NCBI GenBank assembly: GCA_000471925.1
Contig: CP006668.1
Location: 434,001-498,000, forward strand
DNA from: Ralstonia pickettii DTP0602
Lineage (GTDB): Bacteria; Pseudomonadota; Gammaproteobacteria; Burkholderiales; Burkholderiaceae
Reading direction: 5' to 3'
DNA length: 64,000 nucleotides
Made by a program: the position numbers and the translations under genes. The notes beneath the pieces are model-generated. The model did not search any database, was not told where the DNA came from, and worked only from the letters and a program-made list of their open reading frames with translations. Of the stretch, positions 18,615 to 27,343 are shown in pieces (within the stretch, counting starts at the first letter, position 1; the number at the start of each line of letters is the position of its first letter).

Positions 18615-19868
18615 GTGACTGATCAACACAAGGCGCAGGTGACGGCGGGCATGCGAGGTGCATCATGGGACGCGCGGCTGATGTCTCGTCCGTACCAGAT
18701 GGTTCCCTATGCACTTGGCACGGCAGACGGGCAACGCACACTCGGCTTCCTGTTCACGGTGAACGGCCAGGAAAAGACAGTCGTCTCGCTGATGCATCCG
18801 CGTGAAATGGCCATCACCCACTACCTAGTGCCATTCGTGCTGGATGCCGGCTGTGCCTGCTGGGTTCAGGGTCCGCGTTCGATCGGCAGCGATCTGCGGC
18901 TGGAGCACGAGATCGCGCTGCTCGACGTGGCGGCCGGCATGACGCACCTGCGCGAGTTGGGCTACGAGCGTATCGTGTTGCTGGGCAACTCCGGCGGCGC
19001 GGGGCTCTATGCGTTCTACAACCAACAGGCACTGACGCCGCCCGAACAACGTATCGCGCGGTCCCCGGGCGGACGGCCCACCAATCTCGCTGAAGTGCAG
19101 ATGCCTGAGGTAGACGGCATGATCCTGGTATCGCCGCATCCCGGCCAGGGCAAGCTGCTGATGAGCGGCGTCGATCCTTCCGTGACCGACGAGGACGCTC
19201 CCATGCAGACCGACCCGTCGCTGGACCCGTTCTCCGCGGCCAACGGCTTTGACGCCGCGAGCGGGCGCGGCAAGTATGAGCCGGCATTCGTTGAGCGCTA
19301 CCGTGCCGCACAAGTCGAGCGCGTGGCGCGTATCGATGCGCGTGCCAGGCAGATGATAAAGGCCAAGCACGAAGCGCGGCAACGCATCAAGACGGGCACC
19401 GGCTCCGACGCGGACCGCCGCGTTGCCGCGCATGCGCCGATCTTCCAGGTTTGGCGCACGGATGCGGACCTGCGTTCGTGGGACATCTTGCTTGATCCTT
19501 CCGACCGCAAGACAGGTTCGCTGTGGGGCAAGGATCCGTTTGTATCGAACTGGGGCAGCGTGGGCTTCGGGCGAGTGGTGACGCCGGAATCGTGGCTGTC
19601 GACCTGGTCCGGGCTGTCGTCGAACGCCGCGCTGGACAAGACCATCGGCGCGCTTCACCAGCCGACCTTGCTGCTCGAATACACCGGCGACCAATGCACG
19701 TTCCCGGCGGATATCGAGGCGATCTACCGCCAGATCCCCAGCGAGCAGAAGCAGCACATTCGCGTGCGCGGCAATCACCACGGCATGGCCCTGAGCCGGG
19801 ACGAAGAGGCCGGCCAGTGCATCGCCGGCCGGCACATCGTCGAGTGGCTGCGCGAGAAGATGGTGTAA
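18615..19868 (+). CDS. Alpha/beta hydrolase, first gene of an aromatic-acid cluster
   Basis: A 417-residue alpha/beta hydrolase. The nucleophile elbow is VLLGNSGGAGLYAFY, the likely acid is in LLEYTGDQCTFPADI, and the histidine is in VRGNHHGMALS. A long insertion of about 150 residues between strands (from VSPHPGQGKLLMSG to HAPIFQVWRTDADL) forms an extended cap and makes it longer than common C-C hydrolases. The start is GTG at 18615 with a CAGGAGA site; an upstream in-frame start at 18468 would cover the operator. In this context it may hydrolyse a ring-cleavage product; the substrate is not known. Confidence 0.8.
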   Translation: MTDQHKAQVTAGMRGASWDARLMSRPYQMVPYALGTADGQRTLGFLFTVNGQEKTVVSLMHPREMAITHYLVPFVLDAGCACWVQGPRSIGSDLRLEHEIALLDVAAGMTHLRELGYERIVLLGNSGGAGLYAFYNQQALTPPEQRIARSPGGRPTNLAEVQMPEVDGMILVSPHPGQGKLLMSGVDPSVTDEDAPMQTDPSLDPFSAANGFDAASGRGKYEPAFVERYRAAQVERVARIDARARQMIKAKHEARQRIKTGTGSDADRRVAAHAPIFQVWRTDADLRSWDILLDPSDRKTGSLWGKDPFVSNWGSVGFGRVVTPESWLSTWSGLSSNAALDKTIGALHQPTLLLEYTGDQCTFPADIEAIYRQIPSEQKQHIRVRGNHHGMALSRDEEAGQCIAGRHIVEWLREKMV

Positions 19869-19898
19869 GCCGAGCGAATCCAACAGAGCAGGGCGCCA

Positions 19899-19908
19899 CC
19901 CCCCCCCC
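19899..19908. repeat. Run of ten C
   Basis: A (C)10 homopolymer in the 83-bp gap between the hydrolase and ligase genes. It is non-coding and a likely site of length variation or sequencing error. Confidence 0.7.
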
Positions 19909-19951
19909 GACATGCAGGCGCCCGCTCCAACGACAACAAGGGTAGAGAGAC

Positions 19952-21652
19952 ATGCTGCAGATCCACACCGTACGCCCCCCGCAGTTGCTGGACGGCGTCA
20001 GATATCCGGACGAAGAGCGCCTGCGGCGCTATGTTGCCGAAGGCGTGCTGACCAGCGAAACGCTGGCAGGCGCGTTCCAGGAATCGTTCCGGCGCCATGC
20101 CGACCGGCTGGCGCTGGCCGGTCCGGAAGGCGAACTGACGTATCGGGACCTCGACGAACAGACCGATCGCCTGGGCGCGGCCCTGCTGGCGCTCGGCATG
20201 AAGCCGCTGGACCGCGCGGTATTCCAGTGCGGCAACTGCAATGAGTTGTTGCTGGCGTTCTTCGGCTGCCTGAAGGCCGGCATCATTCCGCTGTGCTCGC
20301 TGCAGGCCTTCCGCAAGCTGGAGATTGGCTACCTGGGCAAGCTGTGCGAGGCGCGCCTGCATCTCGTGCAGGGCGATGATCCCAAGTTTGACGACGTTGC
20401 TTTCGCCGAGGAGATGCAGGCGGAAGTACCAAGCTTCGACTACATCCTGCAAGCGCGCGGCGAGCGTCGCGGCAACGCGGTCCTGGTGGCGCACCTGATT
20501 CGCGACATGCCGCTGGACAAGGCGCGCGGGCTGCTGCGCGAAGTCAGCCTCGATCCCTTCCAGGTCGCCGTCTTCCAGCTCTCTGGCGGTACCACCGGCG
20601 TGCCCAAGATCATCCCGCGCTTCCAGAACGAGTACCTGTACAACATGCGCGCGGTCGCGGCATGCAACGGCTACACGCAGGACGACGCGCTGTTCTTCCC
20701 CACGCCGTACATGCACAACCTGAACATGGGCTGCTTCTTCGGCCCGTTCCTGCTGACCGGCGCCACCGTGACCGTCACACCCGATATCGGCGAAGAGAAC
20801 CTGCAGCGGCTGGTGCGGGACTATCGTCCAACCTGGTTCGGCGTGGCCGGTCCGATCCTTACCCGGATCGCGCCGGAGCTGGCCAAGGCCGGCCCTGCGG
20901 AACGCGCGCGCCGCAATTTCATCTCGCCGAAGAACGGTCCTGGCCTGACCCGGCTCACCGGTTCGCCGACGCACCATATCTTCGGCATGACCGAAGGCGT
21001 GATCATGTTCGCGCGCCGCGATGACCCGCAGGAGATTCGCAACACTTCGATTGGCAGCCCTGTTTCCGCCTATGACGAAGTGAAGATCGTCCGCCCTGGC
21101 ACCGAAGAGCTGGTTGCCGACGGCGAAACCGGCGAGGCGCTGTGCCGCGGCCCCTACACCATCCGCGGCTACTACAAGTCCGAGCAGGAAGACGTCACGC
21201 GCTTCACGGCCGATGGCTTCTACCGTTCCGGCGACCTGATGTCGTCGCGCGTCGTCGACGGCAAGCGCTACTACTTCTTCTGCGGGCGCATCAAGGACGT
21301 GGTCGACCGCGGCGGCGAGAAGATCAACGCCGAGGAGCTGGAGAACGTCATCAACCAGCATCCCGCCGTGCTCGCCAGCGCGGTGGTGGGCATGCCGGAC
21401 CGTATCTACGGCGAGCGCGTGTGCGCCTTTGTCGTGCCCAAGCCGCCCGCCACCAGCCTGACCCTGTCGCAGCTTACCCAGTACTTGCAGGAAGCGGGCT
21501 TGGCCAAGTTCAAATGGCCGGAGCGTCTCGAAGTGATCGGCGAATTCCCGCTGACCGCCTCCGGGAAGCTGAGCAAGGTCCTGCTGCGCCAGCAGATCAC
21601 CCAGACGCTCGAGACCGAAGCGGCTCGCAGCACCACCACCGAAGGGACGTGA
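19952..21652 (+). CDS. Aryl-acid AMP/CoA ligase (EntE/DhbE-like)
   Basis: A 566-residue adenylate-forming enzyme. The phosphate loop is LSGGTTGVPKIIPR, A5 is HIFGMTEGVIM, A7 FYRSGDLM, A8 GRIKDVVDRGGEKINAEELE, and the C-terminal lysine is in TASGKLSKVLLR. The A8 form is the one seen in 2,3-dihydroxybenzoate-AMP ligases, so a hydroxylated aromatic acid is a likely substrate. No carrier-protein or siderophore gene is near. With a downstream FAD hydroxylase and thioesterase it more likely makes an aryl-CoA. Its stop is 1 bp from the next gene. Confidence 0.88.
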   Translation: MLQIHTVRPPQLLDGVRYPDEERLRRYVAEGVLTSETLAGAFQESFRRHADRLALAGPEGELTYRDLDEQTDRLGAALLALGMKPLDRAVFQCGNCNELLLAFFGCLKAGIIPLCSLQAFRKLEIGYLGKLCEARLHLVQGDDPKFDDVAFAEEMQAEVPSFDYILQARGERRGNAVLVAHLIRDMPLDKARGLLREVSLDPFQVAVFQLSGGTTGVPKIIPRFQNEYLYNMRAVAACNGYTQDDALFFPTPYMHNLNMGCFFGPFLLTGATVTVTPDIGEENLQRLVRDYRPTWFGVAGPILTRIAPELAKAGPAERARRNFISPKNGPGLTRLTGSPTHHIFGMTEGVIMFARRDDPQEIRNTSIGSPVSAYDEVKIVRPGTEELVADGETGEALCRGPYTIRGYYKSEQEDVTRFTADGFYRSGDLMSSRVVDGKRYYFFCGRIKDVVDRGGEKINAEELENVINQHPAVLASAVVGMPDRIYGERVCAFVVPKPPATSLTLSQLTQYLQEAGLAKFKWPERLEVIGEFPLTASGKLSKVLLRQQITQTLETEAARSTTTEGT

Positions 21653-21653
21653 T

Positions 21654-22526
21654 ATGACCGAAGCGACTAACCCTGGCGCAGCGCCGTCCGTGCAGCTGCA
21701 TGGCGTTCACCACACGGCGCGTCCCACCTGGAAGCTGGCCGAGACCGTGCATTTCTACCGCGACTTGCTGGGCCTGCCGCTGGTACACGCAATCTCGGCC
21801 AAGGGCTGGGGCCCGGACAACCATGCCGACTTCCTGCACTTCTTCTTCGACAGCGGCAACGGCAGCACCATCGCCTTCTTCTACTACATCGGCACCGAGC
21901 GCCCGGACTGGCTGACCGTGCGCGAGCACTACCAGGACCGCGCCACGCATACCGCCTGGCGCGTGCGCGACGAGGCCGAGCTGCTGCTGTGGCGCCAGCG
22001 CGTGGAGGCGGTCGGTATCCCGCTGCGCTACCAGATCCGCCACGAGGTGATCGAGTCGATCTACTTCAACGACCCGAACGGCTACCCGATCGAGATCACG
22101 TGGCAGGTGCGCCCGTTCAGCGAGGCCGACGCACTGGACGCGAAGCTGACGATCGAAGCTGCCATCGAACTGGAGAACGAGGCCAAGGACGGCAAGCCCT
22201 TCGGATCGATCGAGCCGGTGTGGCAGCGCAAGGCCGGCCAGATCGCCGCGCCGGCCGAATCCGCTGGCAAGGCATCGGTGTTCGTGCTGGACGTGCCGGA
22301 GTTCGCGGCGCTGATCGATGTCGCCGGCAAGACCGAGGGCTACGCCACTACCGCGCTCGGCAATGGCTACGTGCGCATCGACGGCAATCCCACCATCAGC
22401 TTCCGGCGCAAGGCGCTGGGCTTCAAGCCGGCAGTCTGGTACGGCGCGCTGACCGGCGGCCTGGCAGGCCGCATCGAGCAGTTCGACATGGATGCACTGG
22501 TCATCTCACCCGGGGACGCAAAATGA
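21654..22526 (+). CDS. VOC-family extradiol-type dioxygenase
   Basis: A 290-residue protein with one clear vicinal-oxygen-chelate domain (about residues 14-150). Candidate 2-His-1-Glu ligands occur in order: QLHGVHHTARPT, DRATHTAWRV and NGYPIEITWQV. The C-terminal 140 residues are not recognised. It probably cleaves an aromatic ring or a related enol-type substrate. The gene overlaps the FAD hydroxylase by 4 bp (ATGA). A gentisate-type step would be unusual for this fold, since that reaction is normally done by cupins. Confidence 0.8.
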   Translation: MTEATNPGAAPSVQLHGVHHTARPTWKLAETVHFYRDLLGLPLVHAISAKGWGPDNHADFLHFFFDSGNGSTIAFFYYIGTERPDWLTVREHYQDRATHTAWRVRDEAELLLWRQRVEAVGIPLRYQIRHEVIESIYFNDPNGYPIEITWQVRPFSEADALDAKLTIEAAIELENEAKDGKPFGSIEPVWQRKAGQIAAPAESAGKASVFVLDVPEFAALIDVAGKTEGYATTALGNGYVRIDGNPTISFRRKALGFKPAVWYGALTGGLAGRIEQFDMDALVISPGDAK

Positions 22527-23680
22527 AGATCGTCATCATCGGCGGTGGCCCCTCCGGCCTGTTCCTGTCGATCCTGCTGAAGGAGCGGCTGGTTTCGGTC
22601 GACATCGATATCTACGAGCAAAACCCGGAAGACGCCACCTTCGGTTTCGGCGTGGTGCTGGCCGATACCGGCCTGTCGAACCTGCGTGCCGCTTCACCGA
22701 CCGTGGTCGACGAACTGGCCAAGGCAATGCGCTTCAGCGACCGCCATTCGATCGTCAGCCATGAGTTCCCGATCACGATGAAGCGCCCGGGCGCGGGAGG
22801 CGGCGCGATCCCGCGCATCCGGCTGCTGTCGATCCTGCAGGCGCAGGCGCGGGAACTGGGTGTGCGGATCACCTACAACAAGCGCATCAGCGACTTCGCG
22901 GCGCTCGATGCCGACCTCGTTGTCGGTGCGGACGGGGTCAATTCACTGCTGCGCGCCGCGAACGAGGAGGGGTTCGGCACCAGACGCCGCAGCCTGACCA
23001 ACCATTTCGCCTGGTATGGCGTGGAGAAAGCCTTTCCCAACCCGGCGCTGGTGTTCCGCAAGTACAAGGGCGGGTATTTCGTCGCGCACTACTATCCGTA
23101 TTCGGACTCGATGAGCACCTTCGTTGCCGAGTGCGACCACCAGACCTGGATCGACTTCGGCATGGAGACGATGACGCAGGAAGAGCGCCAGGCGCTGTTC
23201 GAGAAGATCTTTGCTGCGGAGCTGGGTGGGGACAAGCTGGTGTCCAACAACTCTGTCTGGCGCCAGTTCCCGGTCGTGATCAACGATACCTGGCATGTCG
23301 GCAACCAGGTGCTGATTGGCGATGCGCTGACCAGCGCGCACTTCTCGATCGGCTCCGGCACGCGTATCGCCATGGAGGATGCGATCGCACTGGCGGATGC
23401 CATCGTCGCCTTTCCTGATGACGTCCAGGCCGCGCTGCAGCGCTACGACGAAGTGCGCCGCCCCGAGAAGGCCAAGCTGATCCGCGCGTCGGAGGCCTCG
23501 TACTACTGGTATGAGCGCATCCGCGAATGGATGGACCTGCCCACGCCGCATGAGTTTGTCTTCCGCTTCATGACCCGCACCGGGCGGGTCGACCTGAACC
23601 GGCTCAAGGAGCAATACCCGAACCTGCTGGCAGAGCTTACGGCAGCCGGCGTCTCCGTGGAAGCAGGGCAGCAGCCATGA
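22523..23680 (+). CDS. FAD-dependent aryl-CoA-type hydroxylase
   Basis: A 385-residue single-component flavin monooxygenase. It has the FAD motif KIVIIGGGPSGLFLSILLKE at the N-terminus, then FGFGVVLADTGLSNLRAA, DLVVGADGVNSLLRA and LIGDALTSAHFSIGSGTRIA. The segment FGFGVVLAD recalls salicylyl-CoA 5-hydroxylases and the monooxygenase half of 2-aminobenzoyl-CoA monooxygenase/reductase, rather than MhpA-type enzymes. Together with the ligase and thioesterase this suggests hydroxylation of an aryl-CoA thioester. It overlaps both neighbours by 4 bp, indicating tight coupling. Confidence 0.83.
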   Translation: MKIVIIGGGPSGLFLSILLKERLVSVDIDIYEQNPEDATFGFGVVLADTGLSNLRAASPTVVDELAKAMRFSDRHSIVSHEFPITMKRPGAGGGAIPRIRLLSILQAQARELGVRITYNKRISDFAALDADLVVGADGVNSLLRAANEEGFGTRRRSLTNHFAWYGVEKAFPNPALVFRKYKGGYFVAHYYPYSDSMSTFVAECDHQTWIDFGMETMTQEERQALFEKIFAAELGGDKLVSNNSVWRQFPVVINDTWHVGNQVLIGDALTSAHFSIGSGTRIAMEDAIALADAIVAFPDDVQAALQRYDEVRRPEKAKLIRASEASYYWYERIREWMDLPTPHEFVFRFMTRTGRVDLNRLKEQYPNLLAELTAAGVSVEAGQQP

Positions 23681-24132
23681 TCCGCGCGACCGAGTACGTC
23701 TTGAGCGACCAGCCCTTCGTGGTGCGCCGCACGGTGCGCTGGAGCGACTGCGACCCGGCCGGCGTGGTCTACACCGGCCGCTTCACGGACTACCTGCTCG
23801 GCGCGGTCGGCCTGTTCTCGGACCATATCGCCGGCGGCGCCGGCCGGCTCGGCGCCGTGCATGGCGTGGGCACCCCGTGCAAGGCCATGCGCTTCGAGTT
23901 CATCGGCACGCTGTGGCCGGATGATGTGATCGACATCGAGTGCTGGGTGGAAGCCATCCGCACGCGCTCCTACGATATCCGCTGCATGGCGCGGCGGCCC
24001 GAGGGCGCGGCAGTGTTCGACGCCACCTTCTCCCCGATCTGCGTACGGCTGGACGAGCGCGTCGGCACGCCCATCCCCGACTCGCTGCGCGCGGCGCTGT
24101 CGGCCTTCCTGCGACCCGCCGCAGCCGCATAG
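23677..24132 (+). CDS. Hot-dog acyl-CoA thioesterase (4-hydroxybenzoyl-CoA thioesterase type)
   Basis: A 151-residue hot-dog protein. The opening strand and catalytic loop RRTVRWSDCDPAGVVYTGRF contain the Asp of the 4-HBT class, followed by CWVEAIRTRSYDIRCMARR. It would release a free aromatic acid from its CoA ester after ring hydroxylation. It starts within the stop of the hydroxylase gene (ATGA overlap) and ends 23 bp before the isomerase-like gene. Confidence 0.86.
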   Translation: MIRATEYVLSDQPFVVRRTVRWSDCDPAGVVYTGRFTDYLLGAVGLFSDHIAGGAGRLGAVHGVGTPCKAMRFEFIGTLWPDDVIDIECWVEAIRTRSYDIRCMARRPEGAAVFDATFSPICVRLDERVGTPIPDSLRAALSAFLRPAAAA

Positions 24133-24155
24133 CACCGCCTTATCTCGCAACCATC

Positions 24156-24911
24156 ATGCAATACAGAATCGGACAAATCGTTCCCAGCTCCAATATCACG
24201 ATGGAGCGCGAAGTGCCGGCCATTTTCGCCGGCCGCATGCAGGTGCTTCCCGAGCGCTTCTCTTTCCATTCGAGCCGCGTGCGCATGCACCGGGTGGTGG
24301 CGGAAGAGCTCGAGAAGATGAACCGCGACATGGGCCGCTGCGCGCAGGAGCTTGCCGACGCGCGCGTCGACATCATGAGTACCGCCTGCCTGGTGGCCAC
24401 CATGTGCATGGGCAAGGGATATCACCGGCAGGTGATCGAAGACCTGAACGCCGCCATCGACGGTGTGCCTTACCAGCCGGCGATCATGACCTCCGCCGGC
24501 GCGCTGGTGGAGGAGCTCAGGGACTTCGGCGCCAAAAGCATTGCGCTGCTCGCCCCTTACAGCGACGCGTTGACGCGCACCGTGGTCGAGTACATCGAAA
24601 GCGAAGGGATCGTGGTGAAGGACGCCATCAATTTCTCGATTCTCGACAACCTGGATGTCGGCGCGCGCGACCCGATGCAGTTGCTTGAAGACGTCAAACG
24701 GCTGGACTCGGCCGGCGTGGACACCGTAGTGCTGTCCGCCTGCGTGCAGATGCCCTCGTTGCCGGCGATCGAGCAGGCGCAACTGGCGCTCGGCATCCCG
24801 GTCACGTCGACCGCAGTCTGCACGGCGCGGCAGATGATGCGCCGGCTCGGGATCCTGGCCGAGGCGCCCAACGCCGGCGCCTACCTCGGCAGCAAGACCG
24901 GCCTCGCCTAG
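24156..24911 (+). CDS. Maleate cis-trans isomerase-like (Asp/Glu racemase superfamily)
   Basis: A 251-residue protein beginning MQYRIGQIVPSSNITMEREV, nearly the signature of maleate isomerases such as NicE. The two expected catalytic cysteines are in MSTACLVATMCMG (about residue 78) and VVLSACVQMPSLP (about residue 194). The reaction would be maleate to fumarate, feeding the TCA cycle. This fits a gentisate- or dihydroxypyridine-like pathway that ends in maleate. Related arylmalonate decarboxylases share the fold, but they lack the N-terminal cysteine. Confidence 0.82.
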   Translation: MQYRIGQIVPSSNITMEREVPAIFAGRMQVLPERFSFHSSRVRMHRVVAEELEKMNRDMGRCAQELADARVDIMSTACLVATMCMGKGYHRQVIEDLNAAIDGVPYQPAIMTSAGALVEELRDFGAKSIALLAPYSDALTRTVVEYIESEGIVVKDAINFSILDNLDVGARDPMQLLEDVKRLDSAGVDTVVLSACVQMPSLPAIEQAQLALGIPVTSTAVCTARQMMRRLGILAEAPNAGAYLGSKTGLA

Positions 24912-24977
24912 CGGTACCCAGGCTTTCCCGCCGCCGCCCGCAGAGGCGGCGCCACACCATAAACGGAGACAACCACC

Positions 24978-26240
24978 ATGCAGCCTGCCCTCCAACCGGC
25001 GCCCCCGGCCGGGCGCTGGACCTATGTCGCGGTCATACTCGGCGCCGCACTGGGGATGCTCGCGGGCTACGCGCCCCTGTTCAATGCCACTGCCGGCGTG
25101 TTCGTGAAGCCGCTGGCGGCGGAGTTCGGCTGGGGCCGCTCGGAAGCCTCGCTGTCCTATGCCGCGTCGATGTTCGGGCTGGCCGTGGTCAGTCCGCTGG
25201 TCGGGACCATGATGGACCGCTACGGCATCCGCAAGGTGATCTCGGTCTCGGCGCTGGTGTTCGGCCTCGCCACCGCATGCATGGCGCTGCAGAACGGCAG
25301 CAAGGCGCTGTGGGTCAGCCTGTCGGTGGTGGTGGGGGTGTTCGGTGCGGCGACATCCGTGCTGGGCTACCTGGCTGTGCTCCCGCAATGGTTCGACCGG
25401 CGCCTGGGGCTGGCGCTGGGCATTGCGATGTGCGGGCTGGGCGCCGGCACGGTGCTGATGCCCGCGACCGCGCAGTACCTTGTGACCGGGTACGGCTGGC
25501 GCACGGCCTATGTGGCGCTGGGCATCGGCTCGATCATGCTGTCCCTGCTTGCCTGTGCGCTGCTGCGCGAGCGGCGCGCCGCCGGAGTTGGCCAACCGAA
25601 AGCGCAGGCAGCGCTGGCGGAAGGCGTGCCGCTCAGGCAGGCCCTGCGCAGCTACCGCCTTTGGGCCATCTGGGGTGTGTTCGTGCTCGGCTCTTCGGCC
25701 ACGCTGTCGCTGGGCCCGCACCTGCCAGCCATGTTTGCGGACAAGGGCTTCAATCCCGCCGACGCCGCACGCAGTGCCTCGATGGTCGGTGTCGGCCTGC
25801 TGATCGGCCGGATCCTGACCGGTATCCTGATCGACCGCATCCATGCGCCGTTCGTTGCCTGTGTCTTCTTTATCGGCGGCGCGGCCGGCATCTACCTGCT
25901 CGGTTCGAGCAACGACTACCAGATGCTGCTGGTGGCGGCGACGCTGATCGGCCTGACGATCGGGGCGGAAGGCGACCTGATCTCCTACCTGGTCCGGTCG
26001 TACTTCGGGCTGCGGTCGTTCGGTGCGCTGTTCGGCGTCGCGTTCTCCGGCTACGGGTTTGGCGCGGTGATCGGGCCCATCGGGCTGGGTGCCTGGTTCG
26101 ACCGGCACGGCAGCTACGGCGTGCCCTTCGTGGTGCTGCCCTACATGCTGCTGGTGGCGGGTGTGCTGACGTTGTCGCTCGGCAGGTATCGGCGGTCCTG
26201 CGCGCATGCCGGCAGCATGCCGGAGCCGGCCGGCGCCTGA
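24978..26240 (+). CDS. MFS transporter (oxalate/formate antiporter or monocarboxylate type)
   Basis: A 420-residue twelve-helix permease with GYAPLFNATAGVFVKPLAAE, GRSEASLSYAASMFGLAV and the loop motif GTMMDRYGIRKVISVSALV, typical of the OFA/MCT-like MFS branch for carboxylic acids. It lies 66 bp after the isomerase-like gene, in which GCCGCC/GGCGGC could form a weak hairpin. It is probably the uptake system for the acid degraded by the upstream enzymes. Confidence 0.85.
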   Translation: MQPALQPAPPAGRWTYVAVILGAALGMLAGYAPLFNATAGVFVKPLAAEFGWGRSEASLSYAASMFGLAVVSPLVGTMMDRYGIRKVISVSALVFGLATACMALQNGSKALWVSLSVVVGVFGAATSVLGYLAVLPQWFDRRLGLALGIAMCGLGAGTVLMPATAQYLVTGYGWRTAYVALGIGSIMLSLLACALLRERRAAGVGQPKAQAALAEGVPLRQALRSYRLWAIWGVFVLGSSATLSLGPHLPAMFADKGFNPADAARSASMVGVGLLIGRILTGILIDRIHAPFVACVFFIGGAAGIYLLGSSNDYQMLLVAATLIGLTIGAEGDLISYLVRSYFGLRSFGALFGVAFSGYGFGAVIGPIGLGAWFDRHGSYGVPFVVLPYMLLVAGVLTLSLGRYRRSCAHAGSMPEPAGA

Positions 26241-26324
26241 TTTTTCGAATGCGGGTGCGCCGGGGTAGAATTCCCAGGGCCGCAATTTTTCTGCGGCCGT
26301 GTGCCATCGACCGGTAAATCCAGG

Positions 26325-27143
26325 ATGCCCGCCGCCCGCAAGTCTTCCGCCGACGCCGCCAGCAAGGCGCCCAAAGCTCCCGAGGTGCCCTCTGCGCCGC
26401 GCCGCCGTGGGCGGCCGCCCAAGACCGACTCGCCCATCGGCGCCGAGCCGATGCTCAGCCGCGTGGCCATCCTGCAGCACGCGATCAAGCTGACCAAGAC
26501 CATGCCGCTGGACCAGATTTCCATGGTGCAGCTGGCCAAGGACTTCGGCGTGGCACCCGGCCTGATCCACTATTACCTCGGCGGCCGGGACCAGCTGGTT
26601 TCCGGCGTGCTCAACGACTACTACCGCCAGCGGGTAGGGCGCCTGCCGTCGCTGACCGGGGACTGGCGCGCCGATGTCGAAGCCATCGCGCGGCTGAGCT
26701 TCGAAGTGGCGGTGGAGAATCCCGGCGTCAGCATCTATGTCGCGTCGCACAACCGCTTCCGCCTGTTCCAGGACGTGGCACCGGGTGAGACCGACTACGG
26801 CATGGAGCTCTTCAATCGCATGACGTCGGCGATCATGCAGGGCGGCTTTACCGCGGAGCAGGTGGCGCTGGGTTACCACCTGATCGCGCAGTATCTGGTC
26901 TCCGCCAGCATGGCGGAAGCATCGCGCCAGCTGCCCGTATACCACCAGGGCTTTATCGAGAAGAAGCTCGATTCCGCGTCCGAGCTGCAATATCCTGGCG
27001 CGCGCTTTGTCAGCAAGGCTTTTTCCCGGCTCTCCTCCGATATCGCCTTCGAGGAGGGCTTGCGCATCACGCTCGACGGCATAGAAGCGTGGAAGCAGCA
27101 GAACCGCCAGCCGGCACGCAAGCCGCGCAGCAAGGCCGCCTGA
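26325..27143 (+). CDS. TetR family regulator
   Basis: A 272-residue regulator. A basic Ala/Pro-rich leader with an AT-hook-like RRRGRPPK is followed by a TetR helix-turn-helix (about 45-95: DQISMVQLAKDFGVAPGLIHYYLGGRDQL), then a helical ligand domain. GTG at 26301 is an alternative start; the ATG at 26325 has a CCAGG site. It sits between the transporter and the Bug receptor gene. It is the likeliest protein to bind the 16-bp motif found at both ends of this cluster (inference). Confidence 0.85.
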   Translation: MPAARKSSADAASKAPKAPEVPSAPRRRGRPPKTDSPIGAEPMLSRVAILQHAIKLTKTMPLDQISMVQLAKDFGVAPGLIHYYLGGRDQLVSGVLNDYYRQRVGRLPSLTGDWRADVEAIARLSFEVAVENPGVSIYVASHNRFRLFQDVAPGETDYGMELFNRMTSAIMQGGFTAEQVALGYHLIAQYLVSASMAEASRQLPVYHQGFIEKKLDSASELQYPGARFVSKAFSRLSSDIAFEEGLRITLDGIEAWKQQNRQPARKPRSKAA

Positions 27144-27273
27144 TCTCCCTTTCCTCGTTGTCCCATTCCGCCAGGGCGCGTCGTTCGTGACGCCGCCCTG
27201 ACTTTGCTCGCATGCAGCGAGGTCCGGTAGTGGTAAGTCCTTATTTGAGATGACACCAATTAAATTAGAATTA

Positions 27274-27289
27274 ATTGACGCTATATCAA
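27274..27289. promoter_or_regulatory. Copy 3 of the 16-bp operator-like motif
   Basis: ATTGACGCTATATCAA matches copies 1 and 2 at 12-13 of 16 positions, with the ends TTGAC and TATCAA fully conserved. It ends 54 bp before the Bug receptor ATG, close to the spacing of copy 2 from the hydrolase gene. A further TTATTTGA half-site is at 27241. Confidence 0.55.
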
Positions 27290-27343
27290 ATATGCATCGC
27301 CAATGACGCCCCCGGCGACGATGTGCTACATACGGGAGACAAC

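Noticed and set aside
19775..21361. Long minus-strand frame opposite the aryl ligase
   Set aside because: Antisense to a gene with all adenylation motifs in order; no ribosome site or family pattern.
19952..21652. Siderophore-type aryl-AMP ligase
   Set aside because: No carrier protein, NRPS or iron-uptake genes nearby; the coupled FAD hydroxylase and thioesterase fit aryl-CoA catabolism better.
23970..26990. Minus-strand open frame of about 1,000 codons across thioesterase, isomerase, MFS and TetR genes
   Set aside because: It crosses several well-supported genes, has low-complexity His/Arg/Gln composition and no recognisable domain.
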